From Bog-473 sp963754445 (GTDB lineage: Bacteria > Actinomycetota > Acidimicrobiia > Acidimicrobiales > RAAP-2): DNA of 64,000 bases. Where the stretch lies: positions 310,001-374,000 of the forward strand of contig CAVWFT010000001.1 in NCBI GenBank assembly GCA_963754445.1, given 5' to 3'. The position numbers were made by a program, and so were the translations under genes. This document shows, in pieces, positions 1-7,456 of the stretch. How positions within the stretch are numbered: position 1 is the first letter of the stretch; the number at the start of each line of letters is the position of its first letter. Under the pieces are notes generated by a model. The model was not told where the DNA came from and made no database searches. It worked only from the letters and a program-made list of their open reading frames with translations.

Positions 1-710
1 GTGCGATAGGCGGCCAGTACGCCCGACGCGGTGGACCAGATTCCCGATTGCTCCCGGGAATCGGTGGCGACGATGCCGGCGAGCAAATCCGTCGCTGTCG
101 CGCCCGAATTCGTGCCTGTGGACAGAATTTCGAGCGCTGGAGCCCCATCGTGGCGATCAATCCACTTGAGCACGTCCCGCATGGAGTGTTCTGACACCGC
201 GGCGGCGTGCAAGAGCGTCGAAAGCAGTGCGCTCGCTCGTTCGTTCCAGTGACTTTCACCCGTGCGCACGCTTCCTGAGCGATTCGCGCCCACCATTGCG
301 TCCGCTGTGACCACCGCGGCGTCCCATTTCGACGCCGACGTCAATGGTGACCAGCCGACGCGTTCGGTACCGCGCGGACACGCGACATCACCGCTCGGAT
401 CGTAGAGAAACGTCCATCCCTCGGCGTTGCGCGCCGAGGCCGTCGCCTGCATCACGTCGGGCTTGGTCGAGGTCGAAACCACCGGACCCACGGACAGCAA
501 AATATTGGGTATGACCAGGGACGATGTCTTCCCGGCCCGCGGTGGCCCGAGCACCAGCGTGGCGCGCTGCGCGCCGGACCACACCCATCCAGAACGGCCG
601 ACTCCAAGGTAGATCGCGTCACGCGCATTGTGGTGGATGTCGCGCAGTGCAGCGTTCGAAATCGACCACGTGTTCGCCGTCTCTTCATGATGCTCAGACA
701 CGCGTTCCAT
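1..710 (-). CDS. VirD4/TraG-type conjugative coupling ATPase, N-terminal part (runs off left edge)
   Basis: Read by hand on the minus strand: one frame stays open from a stop near 840 to the left edge. The first ATG in it is at 710-708, giving 236 codons. A Walker A motif GPPRAGKTSS lies at residues 55-64, followed by VIPNILL and then VSTSTKPDVM, the order seen in VirD4/TraG coupling proteins, where the strand after the P-loop carries a 'xSTKPD' motif. These hexameric inner-membrane ATPases bring relaxosome DNA or protein substrates to a type IV secretion channel. No membrane segment is visible before the P-loop, so the start could lie further upstream or anchoring could be supplied elsewhere. 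The Walker B region is off the window. It implies an integrative conjugative element or plasmid-derived segment to the left. Family call is fairly sure; the exact start is not. Confidence 0.8.
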   Translation of the reverse strand, partial: MERVSEHHEETANTWSISNAALRDIHHNARDAIYLGVGRSGWVWSGAQRATLVLGPPRAGKTSSLVIPNILLSVGPVVSTSTKPDVMQATASARNAEGWTFLYDPSGDVACPRGTERVGWSPLTSASKWDAAVVTADAMVGANRSGSVRTGESHWNERASALLSTLLHAAAVSEHSMRDVLKWIDRHDGAPALEILSTGTNSGATATDLLAGIVATDSREQSGIWSTASGVLAAYR

Positions 711-1222
711 GCGTTCGATGCTTACGTTGATGAACCGACAATTCCAGAGGACATTTTCTTGATAACGACGACGAGATGTACGACGCGTGGTCGTCGCGAT
801 GCTGCATGCGACGTGTTTGCACGCGTCAAAACATGGGAATCAATGCTCATGCGTGACACAAAAACGGTCGTGTATTAAGAGAATGCTTGACCTGAGCACG
901 TTGACAACAGAAGAATGTGTCTACTCGATGCACGAGGGAGGGTTGACATGTGCTGCGACACAACGATGTGTGGCGCGCAAAGCGAACAGATGTGTTCGCT
1001 CTTGCCGCGTCGATCATCGCGTCGGAGTGACGTCAACACGACCTCACGTAGCGAGGAAACAGGGCGGTCCGACGCGTCGAAGGGAATCTTCCCGATGATG
1101 CGCCGCCCGTCGCAAGCAAGAGTGAATCCGGTGCGGCAGTGCGCGCGGCGTCGACGAGTCGGCGTGGCCGTGGCGTGGGCTGCACCTCTATTCAGTGACC
1201 ATGCTCCTAGGGAGGTGCACCT
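711..1222. other. Non-coding spacer between conjugation gene and H1-like gene
   Basis: About 510 bases with no convincing gene on either strand; the short open frames here lack recognisable protein character. The part between 720 and 960 is visibly less GC-rich than the flanks and contains several TTGAC/TTGACA hexamers (near 889, 900 and 952) that could be -35 elements. An 8-bp inverted repeat lies at 981-1000. This is a plausible border between a conjugative element and the chromosome, but I see no tRNA end or obvious att duplication. Confidence 0.5.
981..1000. promoter_or_regulatory. 8-bp inverted repeat, possible operator
   Basis: AGCGAACA and TGTTCGCT are perfect inverted arms separated by 4 bases. 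The core resembles an SOS-type site, but CGAAC and GTTCG are separated by 6 bases rather than the 4 of actinobacterial LexA boxes, so a LexA assignment is not supported. It lies 222 bases before the H1-like gene and 271 bases before the coupling-protein gene. Confidence 0.35.
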
Positions 1223-1648
1223 GTGGCAGTAGCCGCAAAAAGAAGGGCTCCGGCGCGTAAAGCCGCCAAAAAGCGGGCTCCGGCAAAGAAGGCAGTGAAG
1301 CGCACGACGGCCAAGAAGGCCGTCAAGCGGACACCTGCGAAGAAGGCCGTCAAGCGGGCTCCGGCACGCAAGGCGACCAAGAAGCGCGCAGCAGCGAAGA
1401 AGGCCGTCAAGCGGGCTCCGGCACGCAAGGCGACCAAGAAGCGCGCTCCGGCGAAGAAGGCCGTCAAGCGGGCTCCCGCGAAGAAGGCCACGAAGAAGCG
1501 CGCGGCGGCCAAGAAGGCCACCAAGCGGGCTCCTGCGAGGAAGGCCACGAAGAAGCGCGCACCAGCCAAGAAGGCGGCCAAGCGCGCTCCGGCACGCAAG
1601 GCCACGAAGAAGCGCGCTCCGGCTCGTAGGGCCACCAAGAAGCGCTGA
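1223..1648 (+). CDS. Histone H1-like lysine/alanine-rich nucleoid protein
   Basis: 141 residues made almost wholly of Lys, Ala, Arg, Pro, Thr and Val in short repeats such as KKAVKRAPARKATKKRA. This is the composition of eukaryotic H1 tails and of the C-terminal tails of actinobacterial HU/HupB proteins, but no folded HU domain is present: the repeats start within the first 15 residues. Likely role is charge-driven DNA compaction or RNA/DNA binding. The GTG start is fixed by GGGAGG at 1210-1215, 7 bases upstream. Near-identical 57-bp units (19 codons) at 1337-1393 and 1394-1450 show that the gene grew by internal duplication. It is monocistronic, with a strong terminator 25 bases after the stop. 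Confidence 0.85.
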   Translation: MAVAAKRRAPARKAAKKRAPAKKAVKRTTAKKAVKRTPAKKAVKRAPARKATKKRAAAKKAVKRAPARKATKKRAPAKKAVKRAPAKKATKKRAAAKKATKRAPARKATKKRAPAKKAAKRAPARKATKKRAPARRATKKR

Positions 1649-1672
1649 ACAACGCGTTCCTCGGAACGAGCG

Positions 1673-1700
1673 AGACGGGGGCCTTCGGGCCCCCGTCTTT
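1673..1700 (+). terminator. Rho-independent terminator of the H1-like gene
   Basis: A perfect 11-bp stem (1673-1683 with 1688-1698) closed by a TTCG tetraloop and followed by TTT. It sits 25 bases after the H1-like stop and just before the convergent end of cofC, so it may serve both directions. Confidence 0.9.
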
Positions 1701-1703
1701 GCG

Positions 1704-2360
1704 TTACGGGGCCGGGTGGGGCGTGGACGTCGTCCTGACGAGCTCGTCGACGTCGGCCGGCCAATCGACGTCGTAGGCCAGATCGGGATGGCGGAGGATC
1801 CGGACGGACAGACCGAGACGGACCGCCTCCGCCCGATGGGCCCGGAAGGACCCGGGACCGTAGGCAAATCGGAAGTCGGCCGACGTGGGGAGGCGCAGCA
1901 CGTTCGTGCCGTCGTCGTTTCGATCGGGGACGAGCGTGACCCCGTCGAAATCGGGGAGCGCACCCAGGCCGTGTGCGCGGGGAAGGTCGCCGTGGGCCAC
2001 GGTGACCCACGTCGCTCCCGCCTCGGCCAGGCGCCGCACGCCGGCCCGCACGGCACCGTTGAGGCCCTGTCCGGGCTCCCAGAGCACTGCGGCACCGAGG
2101 TCGGCCGCCCAGCGGGCCACGGCATGGTCGTCGCAGACCACGGCGACCGGATGCGGAGCGCACGATGTCACGACATGCGTGGCCATGGAGCGGACCAGGC
2201 GGACCCGTTCCGCCTCGGGGAGCGCCGAACCGAGTCGTCGCTTCGCCTGCTCAAAGGCCTTGACCGGCACCAGGACCACTTGGGGCCCGAGTGCCGCCAG
2301 CGTGCCTGGCCCAGACGCCAGGACACCTTCTCCTGACGCCGGCACGGACGTCCTCGTCAC
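1704..2360 (-). CDS. cofC: 2-phospho-L-lactate / phosphoenolpyruvate guanylyltransferase (CofC/FbiD)
   Basis: The nucleotidyltransferase core begins VVLVPVKAFEQAKRRL, the hallmark start of CofC/FbiD, with later segments VAVVCDDHAVARWA, AHGDLPRA and LVPDRNDDGTNVL matching the family's nucleotide-binding and metal sites. It activates a three-carbon phosphate with GTP to make the side chain of coenzyme F420. In actinobacteria the substrate is thought to be phosphoenolpyruvate (FbiD); in archaea it is phospholactate. I chose the GTG at 2360 (about 218 aa). The longer open frame to 2522 has a low-complexity Arg/Pro extension and would run 112 bases into divergent gpsA. The start is inferred; other F420 genes are not in the window. 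Confidence 0.82.
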   Translation of the reverse strand: MTRTSVPASGEGVLASGPGTLAALGPQVVLVPVKAFEQAKRRLGSALPEAERVRLVRSMATHVVTSCAPHPVAVVCDDHAVARWAADLGAAVLWEPGQGLNGAVRAGVRRLAEAGATWVTVAHGDLPRAHGLGALPDFDGVTLVPDRNDDGTNVLRLPTSADFRFAYGPGSFRAHRAEAVRLGLSVRILRHPDLAYDVDWPADVDELVRTTSTPHPAP

Positions 2361-2410
2361 GGCGCCAGTGTACGGGCGCCGGCGAGCCGGAGTCGCCGTA
2401 GGCTCTGGGC

Positions 2411-3439
2411 ATGGTGGATGGCGACCGGGTGGCTGTCGTCGGTGCGGGATCGTGGGGTACCGCGGTGGCCTCGATCGTGGGGGCGTCGCACGAGTCGTCG
2501 CTCTGGGTCCGTTCACCCGCACTGGCGGCCACCATTGCGGAGACGGGTCGCAACGAGTCGTATCTCCCCGACATCGCGCTGCCGAGCGGCCTGCGGGTCA
2601 CCGCCTCGCTCGAGGAGGCGCTCGAGGACGTCTCGGTCGTCTTCATGGCCGTTCCCTCGCACGGCTTCCGCGCCGTCTTGACCGACATGGCGCCACTGGC
2701 CGGCGGGGTGGAGGCGGTGGTGAGCCTGACCAAGGGGATCGAGATGGGGACGAACCTGCGCATGTCGCAGGTGATCAACGAGGTGTTGCCCGACGTTCCC
2801 GCGGGTGTGCTCACCGGTCCCAACCTGGCGCGGGAGGTGGCGCAGGGACACCCTGCTGCCAGCGTGGTGGCACTCCCGGACGAGGCGTTGGCCTGCCGGG
2901 TGCAGGCGCTGGTCCACACGCGTACCTTCCGTACCTACATGGGCACCGACGTCATCGGGTGCGAGATCGCCGGCGCCACCAAGAACGTCATGGCCATCGC
3001 AGCCGGCATCTGCGACGGCCTCGGCCTGGGCGACAACACCAGGGCCGTGCTCATCACCCGGGGCCTGGCCGAGCTCGGACGGTTGGGGGTGACGCTCGGC
3101 GGCAAGGTCCTCACCTTCGGCGGCCTGGCCGGCGTGGGCGACCTCGTGGCCACGTGCGCCAGCCCCAAGAGCAGGAACCGGACCGTCGGCTTCGCACTCG
3201 GTGAGGGCCGTTCACTCGACGACATCGTCAACGGGATGCAGATGGTGGCCGAAGGAGTGAAGAGCGCCGGTCCACTGGTTGCCCTGGCCCAGGCGCACGA
3301 CGTCGAGATGCCGATCGCCGAACAGGTCGACCACATCGTCCAGGGGACGTGCTCACCGAAAGAAGCACTGATGAACCTCATGAACCGGCCCTCGCGGCCC
3401 GAGTGGGACGAGGCTCTGTTGCGCGGAATGCCGACGTGA
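2411..3439 (+). CDS. gpsA: Glycerol-3-phosphate dehydrogenase [NAD(P)+]
   Basis: 342 residues, normal for GpsA. The N-terminal Rossmann motif VVGAGSWGTA lies at residues 8-17. The sequence MAVPSH...VVSLTKGIE and the catalytic-domain signature GATKNVMAIAAGICDGL, containing the conserved Lys-Asn pair, follow in the usual order. The enzyme reduces dihydroxyacetone phosphate to sn-glycerol-3-phosphate for phospholipid synthesis in the cytoplasm. It is divergent from cofC with only 50 bases between starts. Its stop overlaps the GTG of the adenylate cyclase gene (GTGA), so the two are probably co-translated. Confidence 0.95.
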   Translation: MVDGDRVAVVGAGSWGTAVASIVGASHESSLWVRSPALAATIAETGRNESYLPDIALPSGLRVTASLEEALEDVSVVFMAVPSHGFRAVLTDMAPLAGGVEAVVSLTKGIEMGTNLRMSQVINEVLPDVPAGVLTGPNLAREVAQGHPAASVVALPDEALACRVQALVHTRTFRTYMGTDVIGCEIAGATKNVMAIAAGICDGLGLGDNTRAVLITRGLAELGRLGVTLGGKVLTFGGLAGVGDLVATCASPKSRNRTVGFALGEGRSLDDIVNGMQMVAEGVKSAGPLVALAQAHDVEMPIAEQVDHIVQGTCSPKEALMNLMNRPSRPEWDEALLRGMPT

Positions 3440-4749
3440 GCAGCCTCTTCCACACCAGACCGACTGCGCTCGAGGGTGACGACAGCGACGAGGCCGACGT
3501 CGCCGCCCGGCGCGAGGAGGCGTTGGCGCGCATCCGGGAGACGATGCTGATGCGCGGCGCCACGGAGGAGGAGATCGACCGGGCCATCGACGACGGGGTG
3601 ATCGACCTCTTCGTGGCCGAGCGGATGCTCATCCCGTCGAGGCGTCGTTACACCAGGGTCGAAGTGGCCGACCTCACCGGGGTGGCGCTGCCGAAACTCG
3701 AGCGTTTCTGGCGCGCCCTCGGATTCGCCGGCGTCGACGACGACGAGTGCACCTTCACCGATCTCGACCTCGAGGCGGTCCGGCTGTACCAGGGGCTGCA
3801 GTCCCTCGGCGCGGCCGACACGGACACCGCTCTGCAGATGGCTCGCGTCATCGGCTCGTCGTTGGCCCGCATCGCCGAGGCCGAGCTGGCACCGGGCTTC
3901 ATCGTCAGTCCCGACATGGAGGCCGATCCGGTCATGTCGGCCGACACCTTCGCCGGGGTGGCCGACGTCACCATTCCCGCCATGGCCAGGATCCTCGAGT
4001 TCGTCTGGCGGCGCCAGGTGGCGGCGGGCATCCAACGCACGATGGTGGCCCGGAGCCACGGCCTGTCCACCGGGCAGAGCCCGGTCGTCGCCATCGGGTT
4101 CGCGGACATGGTGGGCTTCACCCTGCTCAGCCAGCACCTCAGCGACGAGGAGCTGGCGGCCGTGGTGCGGCGTTTCGAGGAGATCTCCCACGACATCGTC
4201 ACCGCTGCTCGGGGCCGGGTGGTCAAGATGATCGGCGACGAGGTCATGTTCGTGGTCGACTCCGTGGCCGGCGCCGCCCGCATCGGGCTCGACCTGGCCG
4301 ACGCCTACGCCGACGACGACCTCCTCTCCGACGTCCGCGTCGGTCTGGCCAGCGGTCCGGTGCTCGCCCGCGACGGTGACTACTTCGGGCCCACGGTCAA
4401 TCTGGCCCATCGCATCGTGAACATCGGCAATCCCGGCACCGTCCTGATGTCGGACGAGTTCCACACCGCCCTCGTGGCGGAGGCGCCGGACGAGTTCACG
4501 GCCCAGGCCCTGCGACCCCGCCTGCTCAAGGACCTGGGCCGGGTGCAGCTGTGGTGGTGTGGCCGGGTGGGCCACGAGGCCGATGGGGCCGGCATCGAGG
4601 CCGACCGCCGTCGCAACGTCCGCTGGGAGCGGCTGTCGGAGGTCCTCCGTGACCTCGAAGAGCTGCGCGGGGTGGGCGAACGGCTGCTCAGCCCCGCCCC
4701 GACCCGGGGGACGACCACGACATCGTCGTCCACCCCCGACCCCGCCTGA
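3436..4749 (+). CDS. Class III adenylate cyclase with N-terminal regulatory domain (Rv1264-like)
   Basis: 437 residues. The roughly 200-residue N-terminal helical domain resembles the autoinhibitory, pH-sensing domain of mycobacterial Rv1264. The cyclase domain follows and has the full catalytic set: metal Asp224 (FADMVGF), Asp268 (MIGDEV), substrate-specifying Lys264 and Asp315 (GDYFGP), and transition-state Asn322 and Arg326 (VNLAHR). The Lys/Asp pair indicates ATP rather than GTP. No membrane segments are seen, so it is cytoplasmic. GTG 3436 overlaps the gpsA stop; an upstream in-frame start at 3349 would lie inside gpsA and is unlikely. The link to gpsA suggests coordination of membrane lipid supply with cAMP signalling, which is only inference. 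Confidence 0.9.
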   Translation: MSSLFHTRPTALEGDDSDEADVAARREEALARIRETMLMRGATEEEIDRAIDDGVIDLFVAERMLIPSRRRYTRVEVADLTGVALPKLERFWRALGFAGVDDDECTFTDLDLEAVRLYQGLQSLGAADTDTALQMARVIGSSLARIAEAELAPGFIVSPDMEADPVMSADTFAGVADVTIPAMARILEFVWRRQVAAGIQRTMVARSHGLSTGQSPVVAIGFADMVGFTLLSQHLSDEELAAVVRRFEEISHDIVTAARGRVVKMIGDEVMFVVDSVAGAARIGLDLADAYADDDLLSDVRVGLASGPVLARDGDYFGPTVNLAHRIVNIGNPGTVLMSDEFHTALVAEAPDEFTAQALRPRLLKDLGRVQLWWCGRVGHEADGAGIEADRRRNVRWERLSEVLRDLEELRGVGERLLSPAPTRGTTTTSSSTPDPA

Positions 4750-4760
4750 GGCAGGTCCGT

Positions 4761-7424
4761 TCAGCCTTCGTGGAGGCGCACCGTCGCGATGGCGCCCGGC
4801 CCGAGCTCGATCGTCGCCTCGAACGGCCGCAACGGATAGCCCCGCAGGTCGACCAGCCAGCCCGACCGACCGGCGAACGAGACCACGGTCGGCAACGCCG
4901 TCGGGTTGAAGACGCGCACCTCGAGGACGCCGCCCACCCGCTGCACCGCGCTGACCTGGGCGCCGTGCACCGACAGCTCGTGGCCCGCGGGGGCCCGGGT
5001 GCCGACACCGAGGCTCGAGACCGTCTCGAGCGGGAGCAGCACGTCGTCGGCCAGCGCGTACGGATCGGCGCAGTCCACCTCGAGGGCGTAGCGCAGCGTC
5101 ACCGTCTTGCCCCGCATCTGCAACCCCTCGACGGGCGTCAGCGGTCCGGCGGGGAAGGGCCGGTACGCCATGCCGAGGCGCGACAGCATCCCGGTGGAGC
5201 GCAAGATGGTCAAGGCCATCGTGTGGGCCGCATCGTCCGCGATGTCGATGAGCTCGTACTCGGTCACGCCCTCGTGGGCCACCGTGAGGCCACCGGCGGA
5301 CACGAAGCGCTGCGCCGGCGCCGTCGGCAACCCGAACTCGTCCGATCGTCCCTCGGCCGTCAGCCCCCGCGTCACCACGGCGTAGGCGCTCTCCGCCTCC
5401 GAGTGGTCGGTCGGCGCCGGCAGGGGCAGGAGGACCCGCACCCGGTGGTCGCCGCTCGGGTTGACGAAGGAGGTGGTCACCCGGACCACCGACTCGTCGG
5501 CCCGCAGCTCGACATCGGTGTGCACGGCCACGACGTGCTCGCCCACCCGGGCCTGCGACGTGCCGTCGACATGGTCGGGCCACGTGTAGGTGGCCGTGAT
5601 CCTGGCCCGGCCCCGCACCGGTCCCGATTCGACGACGTCGACCGAGACCGACGTCGGCGAGTCGACGATGGAGTCCAGCCGGGGCGGGGAGTAGTTGTAC
5701 GAGTCACCCAGGTCGCCCTCGTCGACCAGTCGCCCGTAGCCGCTGATCCCGTTGAGCGAGAAGGTGCCGGCTTCACCGTCGACGACGACCGAGACCAGGT
5801 CGTTGGCCAGAGATATGCCGCCCCCGGTCCCGTCGGTCACCACGACCGGATGGGCCAGCGGCGCCGCCACGAAGGGCGCCCACCCGAAGCCGGCGACCTC
5901 GCCGGTCCGGGCCAGGATGCGCCTCGTCGAAGGCTGGTCCATCGACACCCGGACCACGGCGTCTGGCCGGGCGCCCAGTCGGGTGTACACGTCCTGCTTG
6001 GCCTCGGCGATCGGCACGCCGGGCTTCTCCTCCGTCCCGATGGCGATGGTGATGTCCATCCCCTCGTCGGTGTCCTCGATCGACACGTCCTGGATCCAGG
6101 CGTCGTCGGAGATCTTGGGACCCTGCAGCATGCCCAGCACGGTGCGCAGGGTGTCGGCGTCCAACACCATCGACGTTCCCGGCATCCCGAAGCGCTCGGA
6201 CAGCACCTGCACGTCGTCGGTGGCCGGACCATCGGCCGGGACGACCAGCTCCACCAGCCCGGCGCGGGCCCGGAAGGCGGGGTTCAGCACCGTGACCCCG
6301 GGCACCGACAAGGAGCGGGCCACGGCCTTCAGCGCGCGATCGGCCAGTCCCGTGCCGATGTCGCGGGCCTCCGAATAGCGGTGCAGCACGGCGTCGACGA
6401 CTTCGTCGACCGAACAGGCGCAGATGGAGTCGTGCGCCGAATTGCGCACCATCTCGAGCCAGGCCAGGCGCAACATCGAGGTCGGGTACGACGCGGCGGG
6501 CAGGAACAGGGCCGACAGGGGCTCGGCCCGTCGCTCCAACTCCCGCTCGGCCAGCGCGCCGGAACGCTTCACGTCCACCCGGTTGGAGGTGACTCCCATC
6601 AGCATGTTGGAGCGGTACCCACTGCGGAGCTCGCCTTCGACACGGGTGAGCCCCTGCGTCGACGCCCGGGCAAGATACGCGGACAACGATGTCACCTCGA
6701 ACACGAACTCGTCGGAAATGTCGTTGGCCTCGGCGACCACCCGACCCAAGAAGGGCTGGGGCAGGAGGTGGTCCGAGCCGTTCATGCACAGCAGGTCGTC
6801 GATCAGGAAGGACTCGATCTCGGTCACGTTGTCGCGGGTCCGCCGGATCAGGGCCTTGGCGTCGTCGGGCAGGGCCGCCCCGTTGCCGTACCCGACGGGG
6901 AGGTACTCGGCCCGCACGGACGAGCCGTCGGGCGCCTCCCACTCGAAGGCGTTCTTGGTGACCGACGAGGGCACGCCGCGCCAGACGACGGTCTTGTCGA
7001 AGCCGCCGGCGCGGAGTATCTGGGGCATCTGCGCGATGTGGCCGAACATGTCGGGCAGGTAGCCGACGTCCATGACGCCGCCGAAGGCCGCTCCCCGCTC
7101 GATCCCCATCTGGAGGTTGCGCCAGATGGTCTCACCCGACGCGAGGAACTCGTCCATGAGGATGTACCACGGCCCCACGCTGATCCGGCCGGCCGCAGCC
7201 AGGGCTCGCAGGCGGCCTTCCATCTCGGGTCGTACCTCGAGGTAGTCGTCGATCACCGCCATCTGCCCGTCGAGCATGAAATGCGGGTACGACGCATCGG
7301 ACTCGAGGAGCGGGATCAATGTGTCGACCAGCTCGACCAGCGAGAGGCGGAAGTCCTGGTAGGACTTGTACCATTCGCGGTCCCAATGCGTGTGCGGAAC
7401 GATGGCGATGCGACGGACGGTCAT
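4761..7424 (-). CDS. Glycoside hydrolase family 38 alpha-mannosidase
   Basis: 887 residues. The start has the GH38 zinc-site motif PHTHWDREW (residues 10-18, His11/Asp15). The nucleophile region GYLPDMFGHIAQMPQ follows, with Asp125 as the expected catalytic nucleophile. A middle helical part contains NSAHDSICACSVDEV (zinc-binding His), and a long beta-rich C-terminal half follows. The length and the bacterial HTHWDREWY form fit the cytosolic MngB / alpha-mannosidase group that removes alpha-mannosyl units, for example from mannosylglycerate or mannans. No signal peptide is seen. ATG 7424 (MTVRRIAIVPH) is chosen; the upstream extension is low-complexity. It is convergent with the cyclase gene (11-base gap). 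Confidence 0.9.
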   Translation of the reverse strand: MTVRRIAIVPHTHWDREWYKSYQDFRLSLVELVDTLIPLLESDASYPHFMLDGQMAVIDDYLEVRPEMEGRLRALAAAGRISVGPWYILMDEFLASGETIWRNLQMGIERGAAFGGVMDVGYLPDMFGHIAQMPQILRAGGFDKTVVWRGVPSSVTKNAFEWEAPDGSSVRAEYLPVGYGNGAALPDDAKALIRRTRDNVTEIESFLIDDLLCMNGSDHLLPQPFLGRVVAEANDISDEFVFEVTSLSAYLARASTQGLTRVEGELRSGYRSNMLMGVTSNRVDVKRSGALAERELERRAEPLSALFLPAASYPTSMLRLAWLEMVRNSAHDSICACSVDEVVDAVLHRYSEARDIGTGLADRALKAVARSLSVPGVTVLNPAFRARAGLVELVVPADGPATDDVQVLSERFGMPGTSMVLDADTLRTVLGMLQGPKISDDAWIQDVSIEDTDEGMDITIAIGTEEKPGVPIAEAKQDVYTRLGARPDAVVRVSMDQPSTRRILARTGEVAGFGWAPFVAAPLAHPVVVTDGTGGGISLANDLVSVVVDGEAGTFSLNGISGYGRLVDEGDLGDSYNYSPPRLDSIVDSPTSVSVDVVESGPVRGRARITATYTWPDHVDGTSQARVGEHVVAVHTDVELRADESVVRVTTSFVNPSGDHRVRVLLPLPAPTDHSEAESAYAVVTRGLTAEGRSDEFGLPTAPAQRFVSAGGLTVAHEGVTEYELIDIADDAAHTMALTILRSTGMLSRLGMAYRPFPAGPLTPVEGLQMRGKTVTLRYALEVDCADPYALADDVLLPLETVSSLGVGTRAPAGHELSVHGAQVSAVQRVGGVLEVRVFNPTALPTVVSFAGRSGWLVDLRGYPLRPFEATIELGPGAIATVRLHEG

Positions 7425-7456
7425 GATCGCCAGACTATGACCCCGGCTGATGTTTC

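Noticed and set aside
981..1000. LexA (SOS) box
   Set aside because: The CGAAC and GTTCG half sites are separated by 6 bases, not 4, so it does not fit the actinobacterial consensus.
875..2125. 416-aa antisense frame over the H1-like gene and cofC
   Set aside because: Composed of repeats created by the H1-like repeats read on the other strand.
1704..2522. Longer cofC start at 2522
   Set aside because: Would add a Pro/Arg-rich extension and overlap divergent gpsA by 112 bases; GTG 2360 fits the family start.
2935..5583. 882-aa minus-strand frame across gpsA, cyclase and mannosidase
   Set aside because: Covers three real genes on both strands and shows no family pattern.
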